From Bacteroidota bacterium (GTDB taxonomy: Bacteria; Bacteroidota; Bacteroidia; Chitinophagales; Saprospiraceae), in contig CAUJEY010000272.1 of the NCBI GenBank assembly GCA_963169325.1, positions 18,457 to 82,456 on the forward strand: a DNA stretch of 64,000 nt. Reading direction: 5' to 3'. Each line of letters starts with the position of its first letter. The first letter of the stretch is position 1. The notes under the pieces are model-generated. The model saw only the letters and a list, made by a program, of their open reading frames with translations, made no database searches and had not been told where the DNA came from. Below, piece by piece: positions 49,368 to 58,481 of the stretch. Both the position numbers and the translations under genes were made by a program.

Positions 49368-49460
49368 GTTCGAGAGTTTGAAGTTCGAGAGTTTGAAGTT
49401 CGAGAGTTTGAAGTTCGAGAGTTTGAACTTCAAACTCTCGAACTTCAAACCCTTGAACTT
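49368..49460. repeat. Four tandem 15-bp units with inverse
   Basis: GTTCGAGAGTTTGAA is repeated exactly four times (49368-49427), then its inverse in two partly degenerate copies (49428-49460). Lies between the TPR gene stop and the barrel gene start. Confidence 0.92.
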
Positions 49461-49462
49461 TT

Positions 49463-52400
49463 TTAGTTACCTTCATCCAGGTCGAGCAGATCGAGCCCTT
49501 TGGTGCCGGGTTTGACGGGTTGATTGGGCAGGCCGTTCAACTTGTTGTATTTCTGGCGCGCTTCGGCAACAATAGTCGGATCACCTTTGAAATTTTCCAG
49601 AACGGCTTCCAGTGCTGCTGTGGCGCTGTTTTTATCGCCCTGGTCGGCGTACACATCGGAGAGCAGAATCAGGTTGCGGGCAATCCAGTCGTCGTAGCCG
49701 GCGCTGGCCTGATTGGCATTGGTAATGGTTTCTTCCGCGCTGGCATAGTTGCGTTGGCGGTAGAGGATTTGTGCCAGCAGGTGATAGGATTCGGCCATAA
49801 TTTCGGTAGTCGAGCTCTGGGTTACTTTTTGCAACGCCGGCATGGCGCCGGCAAAGTCGCCCCGGTCGTAGGCCGACTTCCCGAGATAATAATTGGCCGT
49901 GGCCAACTGCTCGCCGGAGGCCATGGGGGCATTGGCCACTTTTTGCGCATACTCGTTCAATGTTGCGGAATTTTTGGTCGCGTAGGCCGCGCGCATAATG
50001 AGCACCTGGGCTTCGAATCGGGAAGCATCGGTTGTAGCCGACTCCTCCCATTTCCGGGCGTATTCCAGGGTTTGTGCGTTATCCTTGGTGTAGTTATAGG
50101 CTAAAAGCGCTGCCTTTTCGCTGGATTTCGCATAATATCTGCTGGGTCCTTTCGACACTACCATACCATAATCCTTCAGGGCCAGGTCGTATTTTGAAAT
50201 GGCAGTGGTGGAATAACTTTCCGCCCGAAGGAAATAGGCTTGTAGCGCATAACGGCCGTTGCCGTATTTTGCCAGGTAATTGGTCAGACCGGTTATGGCC
50301 TGATCGTAACGCCCGTTCTGGTATTGAATTTCAGCCGATTGGAAGGTTACACTGTCTTTGGCCGCAGTATTGACGTTATAGCCCGGCACCGTTTCCAGGA
50401 AGGCAAAGTATTCGTCGGGGCGGTTGAGGTCTTTCACGTAAATCTCTTCGATGGCCGCCAGGGCGTCTTTCGCTTCTATGTTTTCCGGATTGTTTGAAAA
50501 CACCTGTTTGTAATAGTTCAGGGCCGCAGTGGTATTGCCCTGGTTGTAAGAGATCAGCCCCAGGGTGAGCAAGGCCTGGTTGACCAGGTTTGATTTGCCG
50601 CGAAAATCCGATACGATTCGTTTCAGCGGTGCAATGGCCTGGTCGAGGCGGCCCATTTCCTGGTAGGTGGTACCGATCTGGTACAGGGCTTCGTCGGTGT
50701 AGCGGCTGTTCGGATATTTGGAAACCAAATCTTCCAGGGCTATAATTTTATCCAGCGGATTGTTTTGCAACCCTTTGATCATCGCTTTTTGATATATAGC
50801 ATATTCAAAGCCGGTATATTTTTTCGAAATGGCTTCGTCGTAGTAACTGAGCGCTTCCTTGTATTGGTTGCGTTTGAAATGACAATCGCCGGCCCGCAGG
50901 GTAGCGTCGCCCAGTACGCCGGATTTTATCTGCTCGGACTCGATCCGTGTGAGGTTGCGTTTAATACCGTCAACACTGGCTTTAAAGTTGGTCAGCGCAT
51001 TGGGGTAATCTTCTAATTTCAGAAAATTATATCCCTGGATGTATTGGCCCATCATCAGGCTACTTTCATCCGGCAGGTCGTTGTATGTTTTAGCCTGCGT
51101 TAAAAACGAGGAGATATGATTTTTACTGAAATTGTATTCGCCCTTTTCGTTGGAAATGGCGCCCAGCCAGAAGGAACACAAAGCAGCAGTCCGCTTATTC
51201 AGTGGATTTTCGAGGGATTTATTAAAATACCGGCGGGCTTCGTCCTGCTGGTTGCTTTGATACAGTTGCAGACCGCGCAGGTAGGTTACCTGCTGGTAGG
51301 TCTCTTTCAGTTTCGGGGTCGGATTTTTAACACCTTCGAGTGTGGCAATGGCACGGTCGTAGTCGCGGGTATTCAGGAATACTTCGCTCATCAGCGCCTG
51401 CGCATCTTCGTAATGTTTTGACCCTGGCTTAATTTGTTGAAGGGCTTGAAGCGCGTCGCGGTCGTATTTTAACTCATAGCTCAGTTTGGCGTAATTAAAC
51501 AGCGCGTCTTCCTTGATGGATTGGTCGAAATTCATGTTAGCGGCCTGGCCGAAGGCGGTACGCGCGGCAAACCGGTTGTTGGTGCGCAGATAAGAATCGC
51601 CCAGGTGATAAAGACCGTTCTGGCCGAGCAGACTGTCCTGTTTGCTCAGTTGTTCCAGGTTTTCGATGGCTTGTTTGTAAAAGCCGTTTTGGTATTGGGT
51701 GTAACCGAGTTGGTAATAATCAACCGGGCGCAGTCTGGCGCCGTTAGTAGCGGCGAATTCCAGATAAGGCAAGGCGCGTTTGAAATCGCCTTTTTCAAAA
51801 TAAGCCTGTCCGACCAGTTGGTTCAATTCAGAGCGATTTTTCAGGTCATTATCTTTCGCCTTGGCACTGCCGTAGGAGATTACCAGGTCGTATTGTTTTT
51901 TTGCAAAATAGATTTGAGTAATATAATACGGCACGCTGGCCTTGTACTGCGGTGAACTTTCACAACGCTGAAAAGCTTTGGCTGCTTCGTCGTATTTGCC
52001 CTCGAAAAAGGTACAGCAGCCGTAGTAATAGTTGGCCGGATAGTACCATTCGCTGCGCTGGTTTTCCTTCAGGCCGGCCAGGGCGGTTTTAGCCAGGGCA
52101 AACTTTTTGGTTACAAAATAACTGTAGCCCTGTTTGAAACGAATCTCATCGCGCACGGGCCCCGAAACAGCATCGGTGGGCGCCATGTCGTAGTATTCCA
52201 GGGCCTCGTCGTACTTTTTGGCATTGAAATAATAGTCCCCGATTTCGAGTGCGGCCTGGCTTGCCTGCGGCGACGGCGCGTTGTCGCGCAGGAAGTCGAA
52301 TACTTGTTTTTCGGCTTCCGGTTGTTCCAGCCGGACGGCGCATTTGGCGTGGTAGAGTTCGGCATCCGTTTTCAGGGCGCGCCATTCCGGTTCGTTGACC

Positions 52401-52585
52401 GGTCGGAGCAATTCCATGGCGGATCGGAATTCTTTTTGTGCCAGGCCGTACAAACGCTGGTCAAAAAACTCGACGCCACGTTTGTAGCTCAGGTTGGCTT
52501 CCGTGAACACCGTTGTTTGTTGGGCTACAAGCAGGAAGGGGGCTAAAAAGAAGAGGAGAGATACGACACCTTTACGAAGGTCCAT
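49463..52585 (-). CDS. Large periplasmic TPR protein
   Basis: A 1040-residue exported protein with a signal peptide (about 1-20; VVSLLFFLAPFLLVAQQ) and more than a dozen tetratricopeptide repeats (for example ADEALYQIGTTYQEMGRLDQAI and LLTLGLISYNQGNTTAALNYYKQVF). TPR domains mediate protein-protein contacts. It precedes a barrel gene of the same operon, a pairing I have seen as common in this phylum. The short linker with Pro and the acidic C-terminus are the only non-TPR parts. ATG 52585 begins the signal peptide. Confidence 0.88.
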   Translation of the reverse strand: MDLRKGVVSLLFFLAPFLLVAQQTTVFTEANLSYKRGVEFFDQRLYGLAQKEFRSAMELLRPVNEPEWRALKTDAELYHAKCAVRLEQPEAEKQVFDFLRDNAPSPQASQAALEIGDYYFNAKKYDEALEYYDMAPTDAVSGPVRDEIRFKQGYSYFVTKKFALAKTALAGLKENQRSEWYYPANYYYGCCTFFEGKYDEAAKAFQRCESSPQYKASVPYYITQIYFAKKQYDLVISYGSAKAKDNDLKNRSELNQLVGQAYFEKGDFKRALPYLEFAATNGARLRPVDYYQLGYTQYQNGFYKQAIENLEQLSKQDSLLGQNGLYHLGDSYLRTNNRFAARTAFGQAANMNFDQSIKEDALFNYAKLSYELKYDRDALQALQQIKPGSKHYEDAQALMSEVFLNTRDYDRAIATLEGVKNPTPKLKETYQQVTYLRGLQLYQSNQQDEARRYFNKSLENPLNKRTAALCSFWLGAISNEKGEYNFSKNHISSFLTQAKTYNDLPDESSLMMGQYIQGYNFLKLEDYPNALTNFKASVDGIKRNLTRIESEQIKSGVLGDATLRAGDCHFKRNQYKEALSYYDEAISKKYTGFEYAIYQKAMIKGLQNNPLDKIIALEDLVSKYPNSRYTDEALYQIGTTYQEMGRLDQAIAPLKRIVSDFRGKSNLVNQALLTLGLISYNQGNTTAALNYYKQVFSNNPENIEAKDALAAIEEIYVKDLNRPDEYFAFLETVPGYNVNTAAKDSVTFQSAEIQYQNGRYDQAITGLTNYLAKYGNGRYALQAYFLRAESYSTTAISKYDLALKDYGMVVSKGPSRYYAKSSEKAALLAYNYTKDNAQTLEYARKWEESATTDASRFEAQVLIMRAAYATKNSATLNEYAQKVANAPMASGEQLATANYYLGKSAYDRGDFAGAMPALQKVTQSSTTEIMAESYHLLAQILYRQRNYASAEETITNANQASAGYDDWIARNLILLSDVYADQGDKNSATAALEAVLENFKGDPTIVAEARQKYNKLNGLPNQPVKPGTKGLDLLDLDEGN

Positions 52586-52799
52586 GTTAGCAGGTATTTC
52601 GATTTTTAATGGAAGAAGGACGCCTGAAAAAACGCCCGTGGACGTGATGTTCATGCGAACGGTTGTCATTTTGGCAATATCTTAACAAATCCTAAACGCG
52701 CAAAATAAGGGCGAAAATATAGAAAGCCGGAAAAAGTTAAGAATTGCCTTCACATTCAGACGGGTAATTGACATTTTAGGCCAATTGAAAGGCTTTGCG

Positions 52800-52807
52800 T
52801 AGGTTTG
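52800..52807 (+). promoter_or_regulatory. Bacteroidota -7 element TAGGTTTG
   Basis: TAGGTTTG fits the TAnnTTTG consensus, 21 bases before the MarC ATG. No clear -33 element at the right spacing was found. Confidence 0.35.
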
Positions 52808-52828
52808 CCGAAACGAATTAACGCCAAT

Positions 52829-53455
52829 ATGGACTTTTTTATCGCCACCCTTTTTTCCCTTTTTTCGATCGTTGACCCGCCCGGCGCCATTCCGGTGTAC
52901 GTGGCACTCACCAGCGATCGCCCCAAGGCTGAACGCAACCGCATCGCGCTGCACACCAGCTTGTATTTCCTGCTCATACTCGTCAGCTTCTTCCTGGCCG
53001 GTTCGTATATCCTGAGCTTTTTCGGACTGTCGATCCATGCACTCCGAATTGCCGGCGGTATGGCACTGCTGATCAGCGGCTTCGGATTGATGTCCGGAAA
53101 TTTTGCCCGGCAGCGCGGCTATGATAAAAGCGCGGAAAAGCAGGTGCAGGATCGGGTTGATATTGCCTTTTCGCCCATGGCCATGCCTATGTTATCGGGC
53201 CCCGGCTCCATATCGTACCTGATCACGCAGTTCCACCAGCACGAAGACTGGAACCAGCGCCTGCTGATTATTGCCGCCATACTGGCAGTGACCGTACTGG
53301 TATGGGCCTTATTGCGTATTGCGCCATTTTTGTTTAAGGTTTTTGGCACCGGCGGCCTCAACGCCATTGCCCGGATCATGGGCTTTATTGTAGTAGCCAT
53401 CGCCGTACAACTTATCGTAGATGGGGTGGTGCATCTTATTGGCACCATAAACTAA
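52829..53455 (+). CDS. MarC-family integral membrane protein
   Basis: Six-segment inner-membrane protein of 208 residues (MDFFIATLFSLFSIVDPPGAIPVYVALT, FFGLSIHALRIAGGMALL). The family is widespread, of uncertain function and formerly linked to antibiotic resistance without good evidence. It ends 6 bases before the acyltransferase gene, so they are co-transcribed. Confidence 0.9.
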   Translation: MDFFIATLFSLFSIVDPPGAIPVYVALTSDRPKAERNRIALHTSLYFLLILVSFFLAGSYILSFFGLSIHALRIAGGMALLISGFGLMSGNFARQRGYDKSAEKQVQDRVDIAFSPMAMPMLSGPGSISYLITQFHQHEDWNQRLLIIAAILAVTVLVWALLRIAPFLFKVFGTGGLNAIARIMGFIVVAIAVQLIVDGVVHLIGTIN

Positions 53456-53461
53456 TAGCCT

Positions 53462-55048
53462 ATGCGAACGGAAAAATTACTGCAATTGGCGCAATCTAAA
53501 CTCGCCGATGCCCGCGTTACACTGGATATAGAGCCGTACGACCAGAAAGTGCTGGTCAAATTTCCAGCCGCAGTGTTTGTCTGTAACCGGTTGTTGCCCG
53601 GACTGGACGAGTGGATATTGCTCAGCCTGTTGGCGCCCCATGCCGAGGCCGTGCGGGTGTTGCACCCCTACCCCACTCCACCACCCAAGGCCCTGGAAGA
53701 TGTCGCCATCCGACCCCAGCGCGGCAAATTACAGGACGGATTTTTACGGATCAATTTTGGCAAAAAAGTAGCCAAATACGTCCAAAAAGGCGTTGCCGTG
53801 GGGCTTGCGCTCGATTTTTCTGAAAACCTGCTGGGTAATTACGGCAAAAACCTGATGCGCACAGAAATATTGAAACAATTGCGCAAGGCCGGCCAACCGA
53901 TCGTGCCGATCCACCTGATTGCCGATCAGCTGCCCGGCGGTTTGCTGCGCAAAGCATTTTCCGGATCGAACCACGAAACTTCCGACCAGGCGGTTCGGGT
54001 AAGTGTACGGGTTGGCACGCCCATTTTGCCGGAAGAATTGGCGTTGTTTGGGCGCAACCGGCCCTGGGGACAATTTTTACAGGCAAAAATATTTTCGCTC
54101 GGTTCGCCTTTCGACATTCAGCCGGAGCAATTTACCGACGAAAAACCGGCCAATCAGCAAGCCCTCGCCGAGGCTGCCGATCCTGATCTGATCGCTGCTG
54201 ACATAGCCGCGTTAAATCCGGAACACCTGATCACCTCCCGCGGCCCCTTCGATGTATATGTGGCGCCTTTTATCGAGTTGCCGAATGCCATGTTTGAAAT
54301 TGCCCGCCTGCGCGAACTCACCTTTCGAACAGCCGGCGAGGGCACCGGGCAGCCGCGCGACCTGGATGAATATGACTTGTATTACCTGCAATTGATTATC
54401 TGGGATCGTGAAGCCCGCAAGATCGCGGGCGGTTACCGGCTCGGGCAGGGCGATCGCATATTCAAACGCTTTGGCGTCAACGGCTTTTACACCAGCAGTT
54501 TATTCAAATTAAAGAAGGGGTTCTTTCCTATACTGAGCCAGGCCGTGGAATTGGGCCGCTCTTATGTTGTTCCGGACTACCAGAAACATCGTTTGCCGTT
54601 GTTCCTGCTGTGGAAAGGTATTCTGCATTTTCTGCTGGCCAATCCGCAATATCGGTACCTCTACGGTCCGGTCAGCATCAGCAAGGAGTTTTCGGATATA
54701 TCCAAGAGCGTGATCGTGGAGTTTGTCAAACGTTTTTGTTTCGATAAGGAACTGGCCGCAGTCGTGCGCCCGCGCAAACCTTTCCGAATCAAAACCAAAT
54801 CGGTGAATACCCGCCTGCTGGCTGAAATGTTGCACGGCGAATTCGATGCCCTCGAAAGTTTTGTGGAAGCCATCGAACCCGCCCATTTCAAAGTGCCCGT
54901 GCTGTTCCGGCAATACCTGAAACAGAATGCCCGGTTTATCGCTTTTAATGTAGACCCGAATTTTTCCGATTGCTTAGACGGGCTGATGATCCTCGATTTG
55001 CGCAATTTGCCGGCGAGTACGATTGAGGCATTGCAGCAGGAGAAATAG
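53462..55048 (+). CDS. PlsC-like plus GNAT acyltransferase fusion
   Basis: A 528-residue two-domain lipid acyltransferase. N-terminal residues 1-230 resemble a lysophospholipid acyltransferase (PlsC); C-terminal residues about 255-500 resemble OlsB/hemolysin-type N-acyltransferases (FIELPNAMFEIARLRELTFRTAGEGTG, YGPVSISKEF). Such fusions suggest amino-acid-containing lipids (ornithine or glycine lipids), as OlsF does. In the PlsC motif, which is N-H-x(5)-D in relatives, I read N42-R43-LLPGL-D49, so the catalytic His seems to be replaced by Arg. The first domain may thus be inactive or structural. Confidence 0.75.
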   Translation: MRTEKLLQLAQSKLADARVTLDIEPYDQKVLVKFPAAVFVCNRLLPGLDEWILLSLLAPHAEAVRVLHPYPTPPPKALEDVAIRPQRGKLQDGFLRINFGKKVAKYVQKGVAVGLALDFSENLLGNYGKNLMRTEILKQLRKAGQPIVPIHLIADQLPGGLLRKAFSGSNHETSDQAVRVSVRVGTPILPEELALFGRNRPWGQFLQAKIFSLGSPFDIQPEQFTDEKPANQQALAEAADPDLIAADIAALNPEHLITSRGPFDVYVAPFIELPNAMFEIARLRELTFRTAGEGTGQPRDLDEYDLYYLQLIIWDREARKIAGGYRLGQGDRIFKRFGVNGFYTSSLFKLKKGFFPILSQAVELGRSYVVPDYQKHRLPLFLLWKGILHFLLANPQYRYLYGPVSISKEFSDISKSVIVEFVKRFCFDKELAAVVRPRKPFRIKTKSVNTRLLAEMLHGEFDALESFVEAIEPAHFKVPVLFRQYLKQNARFIAFNVDPNFSDCLDGLMILDLRNLPASTIEALQQEK

Positions 55049-55111
55049 GTCATTGGTCGTCATTAGTCGTCATTGAGCGTCATTGAGCGTCATTGAGCGT
55101 CATTGGTCATT
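55049..55111. repeat. Tandem 10-bp GTCATTGRGC units
   Basis: Six copies of a 10-base unit (GTCATTGGTC, GTCATTAGTC, then three GTCATTGAGC and GTCATTGGTC), with no inverted arm. It begins right after the stop codon of the acyltransferase gene and lies between convergent genes. Confidence 0.9.
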
Positions 55112-55128
55112 ATCTGCGATTAAGAACC

Positions 55129-57282
55129 TCATTCTACAACCAACCGTTTCACACCAATGCCTTTGTTCGTCCGCATTTCCACAAAATAAATTCCCGCGGG
55201 CAACCCGGTTAAATCCAGTTCCGTTTCCACATCGGTGATTTGCCGGTTTTGTAGAATTTGCCCTGTCGTATTCACCAAACGCAGGTTGATTTCCTCCGTA
55301 AAATCCCGGTTCAGTCGCACCCGGCAAACTTGTCCCGCCGGGTTGGGCGCCAGGGTAAAATCCGGGACATTTATCAATACTTCTCCCACTGCGACGCTGG
55401 CATTCCGAATAAATTTGCTCAGCAGCCTCAGGTATGCAGCCTGGTAATAAATGGCAGGCTCTGTAATCTGCCAGGAATTCTGTGGCCAGCTCGTATTCCA
55501 GTCCTTGTAACTTTTCATCGGGGGCTGGTTTAAGGGCGGTTGTAAGGTGGTGGTGGCACAAAGCGCATTGTTTTGTGCGCTGCCGCAATTGTTGGGGCAG
55601 CATCCGTCGATGCTAAAATACCGGTTGGCGCCGCCGGTGAGGAATCCGGGCGCGGGTCCTTTGGGCGAGGTAAGGGCATTGTCCCAGGGCGTTCCGTCGC
55701 CAAACCAGGTATGGTACATTTCCCGGGCGGAATTTTCAGCACCGTAGGCTTTCATATTGGTCAGATAGCAAAGTCCGAAGGGATTGGTCCCGTGCAAATA
55801 ATTCAGGTATCCGGCAGCCGCTTGGCTGAACGCCGGGTGTTGGGTAACATTCAGGTTGTACGTCAACATATTGAGCATCAAGCCGCTTTCCTTCGATTTT
55901 ATCTGGTTGCTGCCCCAAACGTAGTTGTTGGAATGTAAATAAGCGCGATACGGATCTGCTTTGGAATTGAAACTACCCAAATGGTCGTCCGCGGTACTCA
56001 GGCTGTTAGAATACGTATTGCGTATGGCATTGACGACCGAAACCGATACGTCCGGCAGCGTGGTAAAATGCAGGAGGGCGTCCATACTTGTCCCTTCATA
56101 CATGCTGGCCCAGGTCCATTGCAGCAGGTGGTGTTGGGTGTAATTATTTTCCACCCAGTTTTTGTAGGCCACATCACCGGTAATATCGTACAGATAAACG
56201 GCCGCGCACAACCGGCTGCTGAACAGGCCGTAATCATCAACTTCCTGCTCGCCCGCAGCTAATTTCCCGGCATTGTTGAAGCTAATGCCCGGATGAGCGA
56301 CGGCCCAGTTCCAGGCATCGGTAGCAGCCGTTTGTAATTGGGCGGAGTAGGCATTAATGCCGGCCTTCTGAAAAACCAGGCTTCCCGCGGCAAACATCGC
56401 CGCCGCGCTAAAAGAAGCCGAAGTGGTGGCCGGGCCGTAACGGCGTGCCGTAACGTCGGCGGAAGGTGGCGAAGCGTCGCCGCCACCGACCACACAAAGT
56501 ACCGAGCCGTCAGGCTCCTGCATTTTCAACAGCCAGTCCAGTTCCCATTTTAATTCATCGAGCAAGTCGGGTATGCTGTTTCCGCTTTCCGGGATGCCGG
56601 CATCGTCGCCGAAAACATCCGGTTGTTCCAAATAACAACGGGCAAGATCAAGTACTGGGTTAAGGGCAAAATTGACATATTTGTTATAATCGCCTGCATC
56701 GTGCCAGCCGCCGCTCAGGTCGCGTTCGGTCGCCGGCGTCGAACTGCCGTACAGGCGGCACTGTTTATCCTGGTTGGCACCCGCATGGCATGCCGTTTCG
56801 TCCGCCCAGGCAGCGCCGGCGTATGCCACCGTTTTTGCTACGCCACAACGCTGGTAGTAAAACGTGCGCAGCGCCGTACGCAACACCTCCTTGTAAACTT
56901 CTCCGGCAATCCGAAAGGACTCCGTACGTGTATTATTGGCCGGATCAAAAACGTAAAATTCGCCGGGTGTAGTCACGCTGCTGAAATCGAACCACCAGGC
57001 TTTATCGCCGGAAACGGGGTCGGTAGCGCCATTATTCCAGGCTGCCGGGCTTGCCGAAAATACCACGGTGTTATCATTGGCGCGCCGCAATTGCAGGGTA
57101 TTGCCCGGCAAATAGGACGCGCCGGCGTCGAAACCCTGCTGCGGATCGGCGATCACGGCCACCTTCACCGCATCCGGCAGATAACCGAACTGGTCGATTT
57201 TTAAATGCGGGGAAATGGTTTGGGCAGAAATAGCGCAGGCAAAGGCCGGCAAAAACAGTAAAAGTGAGCAGAATTGTTTCAT
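55129..57282 (-). CDS. GH9 cellulase with T9SS sorting domain
   Basis: Secreted endoglucanase or cellodextrinase of family 9, 717 residues. Signal peptide (about 1-20), N-terminal Ig-like domain (CelD type, about 22-105), then the (alpha/alpha)6 catalytic domain with GGWHDAGDYNKY (catalytic base Asp pair), the Cys-rich loop HAGANQDKQCRLYG, and SWQITEPAIYYQAAYL with the catalytic Glu. The C-terminus is a type A T9SS sorting domain (VPDFTLAPNPAGQVCRVRL), so the enzyme is released or anchored outside. It indicates use of beta-glucans such as cellulose. No other cellulase genes are near. Confidence 0.92.
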   Translation of the reverse strand: MKQFCSLLLFLPAFACAISAQTISPHLKIDQFGYLPDAVKVAVIADPQQGFDAGASYLPGNTLQLRRANDNTVVFSASPAAWNNGATDPVSGDKAWWFDFSSVTTPGEFYVFDPANNTRTESFRIAGEVYKEVLRTALRTFYYQRCGVAKTVAYAGAAWADETACHAGANQDKQCRLYGSSTPATERDLSGGWHDAGDYNKYVNFALNPVLDLARCYLEQPDVFGDDAGIPESGNSIPDLLDELKWELDWLLKMQEPDGSVLCVVGGGDASPPSADVTARRYGPATTSASFSAAAMFAAGSLVFQKAGINAYSAQLQTAATDAWNWAVAHPGISFNNAGKLAAGEQEVDDYGLFSSRLCAAVYLYDITGDVAYKNWVENNYTQHHLLQWTWASMYEGTSMDALLHFTTLPDVSVSVVNAIRNTYSNSLSTADDHLGSFNSKADPYRAYLHSNNYVWGSNQIKSKESGLMLNMLTYNLNVTQHPAFSQAAAGYLNYLHGTNPFGLCYLTNMKAYGAENSAREMYHTWFGDGTPWDNALTSPKGPAPGFLTGGANRYFSIDGCCPNNCGSAQNNALCATTTLQPPLNQPPMKSYKDWNTSWPQNSWQITEPAIYYQAAYLRLLSKFIRNASVAVGEVLINVPDFTLAPNPAGQVCRVRLNRDFTEEINLRLVNTTGQILQNRQITDVETELDLTGLPAGIYFVEMRTNKGIGVKRLVVE

Positions 57283-57589
57283 TAAATCATCTTGGATTAA
57301 GAGCCCTGCAGAAAAATTTAGGATCAAAATTAAATACACCGGCTTGTATGTGCAAACCGGACAGGCGACAAAAGGGCTAATGTGAAATCACCCACCGGAG
57401 ATTGTCTAAATTCACTTCGCATAAATACTTGCTCAGTTTTGTACTTTTTGTTGAATAAATTGATAAGTAAATTTTGGCTGAGGAAAAATAAATAATTATT
57501 TGTGTCAAACTATTGTCTCGTATCTCAAAACCATTTATTTTTGTCGAAATTTCCAGCAAGCGTAAACTACTGATTTACAAAACACAAAC
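57283..57589. other. 307-base AT-rich gap between divergent genes
   Basis: No gene visible. The sequence is AT-rich, most strongly from 57420 to 57590. TATTTTTG at 57536-57543 fits the -7 element for the plus-strand gene, with a weak TATTG 20 bases upstream (57511-57515). No riboswitch or repeat of the gene-end class was recognised. Confidence 0.5.
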
Positions 57590-58300
57590 ATGAAAAAGCA
57601 ACCCGGCCACCGCATGCATAATGTTTCGGATCCAGAATTATACGTCAATTGCATGCAAGCCATTCGGCACGCACACCGCGACATCGACCTGTTTGTTCAA
57701 TATGGATATGGCGTCGACCGCCTCAAGGCGTTCAAAGCCTTGTGCGACCAGTTTCACAACCTGCCCGACGACGACGAAATGGTAGGCGACCAAATGATTT
57801 GCACCGAAAAGAAAAATCTGGCCGCCGATAAATTACGTACTGCCATCCGCTCGCTCATGACCCGTGTGGCCATGAAATTCCACGATAAAACGGGCCGCTA
57901 CCGCAAATTCGGCACGGCCAAACTCGGCGACATGAGCGACCCACAATTGCTTTTTTGCGGCCGCCGCGTGGCTCGCGTAGCCCGGGCGCAAATTGATTTT
58001 CTGGCGGAAGTCGGTATGAACGAGAATATCATCCAGCGGGTGCTGACAGCCTGCACCGAGTTTGAAAACGCCCTGAATATCCAACAGGACAAATTGCACG
58101 ACCGCGACATCGCCGTGGAACGCCGCGTGGATCAGGGAAATAAAATCTACCAGGAATTGGTGGTACTCTGCGAAATAGGCAAAGATATTTGGGGCGAACG
58201 CGACCGCGTTAAATACGACCAGTACTGCCTGTACGAAAGCAATGCCGATCAAAAACGAGCCAGAAAGGTTAAAATGGCTGCGGCAGTGGCAGGACAATAA
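57590..58300 (+). CDS. Unknown helical protein
   Basis: A 236-residue, highly charged, helix-rich soluble protein with no signal or membrane segment. I do not recognise the family. The sequence has several Cys and His (YVNCMQAIRHAHRDIDL) and ends with a Lys-rich tail. It is transcribed towards the conflict-type gene and separated from it by a large inverted repeat. Confidence 0.6.
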   Translation: MKKQPGHRMHNVSDPELYVNCMQAIRHAHRDIDLFVQYGYGVDRLKAFKALCDQFHNLPDDDEMVGDQMICTEKKNLAADKLRTAIRSLMTRVAMKFHDKTGRYRKFGTAKLGDMSDPQLLFCGRRVARVARAQIDFLAEVGMNENIIQRVLTACTEFENALNIQQDKLHDRDIAVERRVDQGNKIYQELVVLCEIGKDIWGERDRVKYDQYCLYESNADQKRARKVKMAAAVAGQ

Positions 58301-58302
58301 AT

Positions 58303-58471
58303 GTGTTTTAGTGCTTCAGTGTTTTAGTGCCTCCGTGTTTTAGTGCTTCAGTGTTTTAGTGCCTCCGTGTTTTAGTCTTTTAGTACCCTTGTCAGTTATA
58401 AACCCCACCTCATACATGATTTACTAAAACACAAAAACACGGAGGCACTAAAACACTGAAGCACTAAAACA
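58303..58471. repeat. Inverted gene-end repeat of GTGTTTTAGTGC words
   Basis: Left arm 58303-58380 carries alternating words GTGTTTTAGTGCTTCA and GTGTTTTAGTGCCTCC (16 bases each), and the right arm 58435-58471 is the inverse. It fills the gap between convergent stops of the unknown protein gene and the EAD-trypsin-TIR gene. Confidence 0.9.
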
Positions 58472-58481
58472 CTGGAAGCAC

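Noticed and set aside
49368..49460. CRISPR array
   Set aside because: Units are 15 bases and contiguous, with no unique spacers; the same holds for 55049-55111 and 63818-63924.
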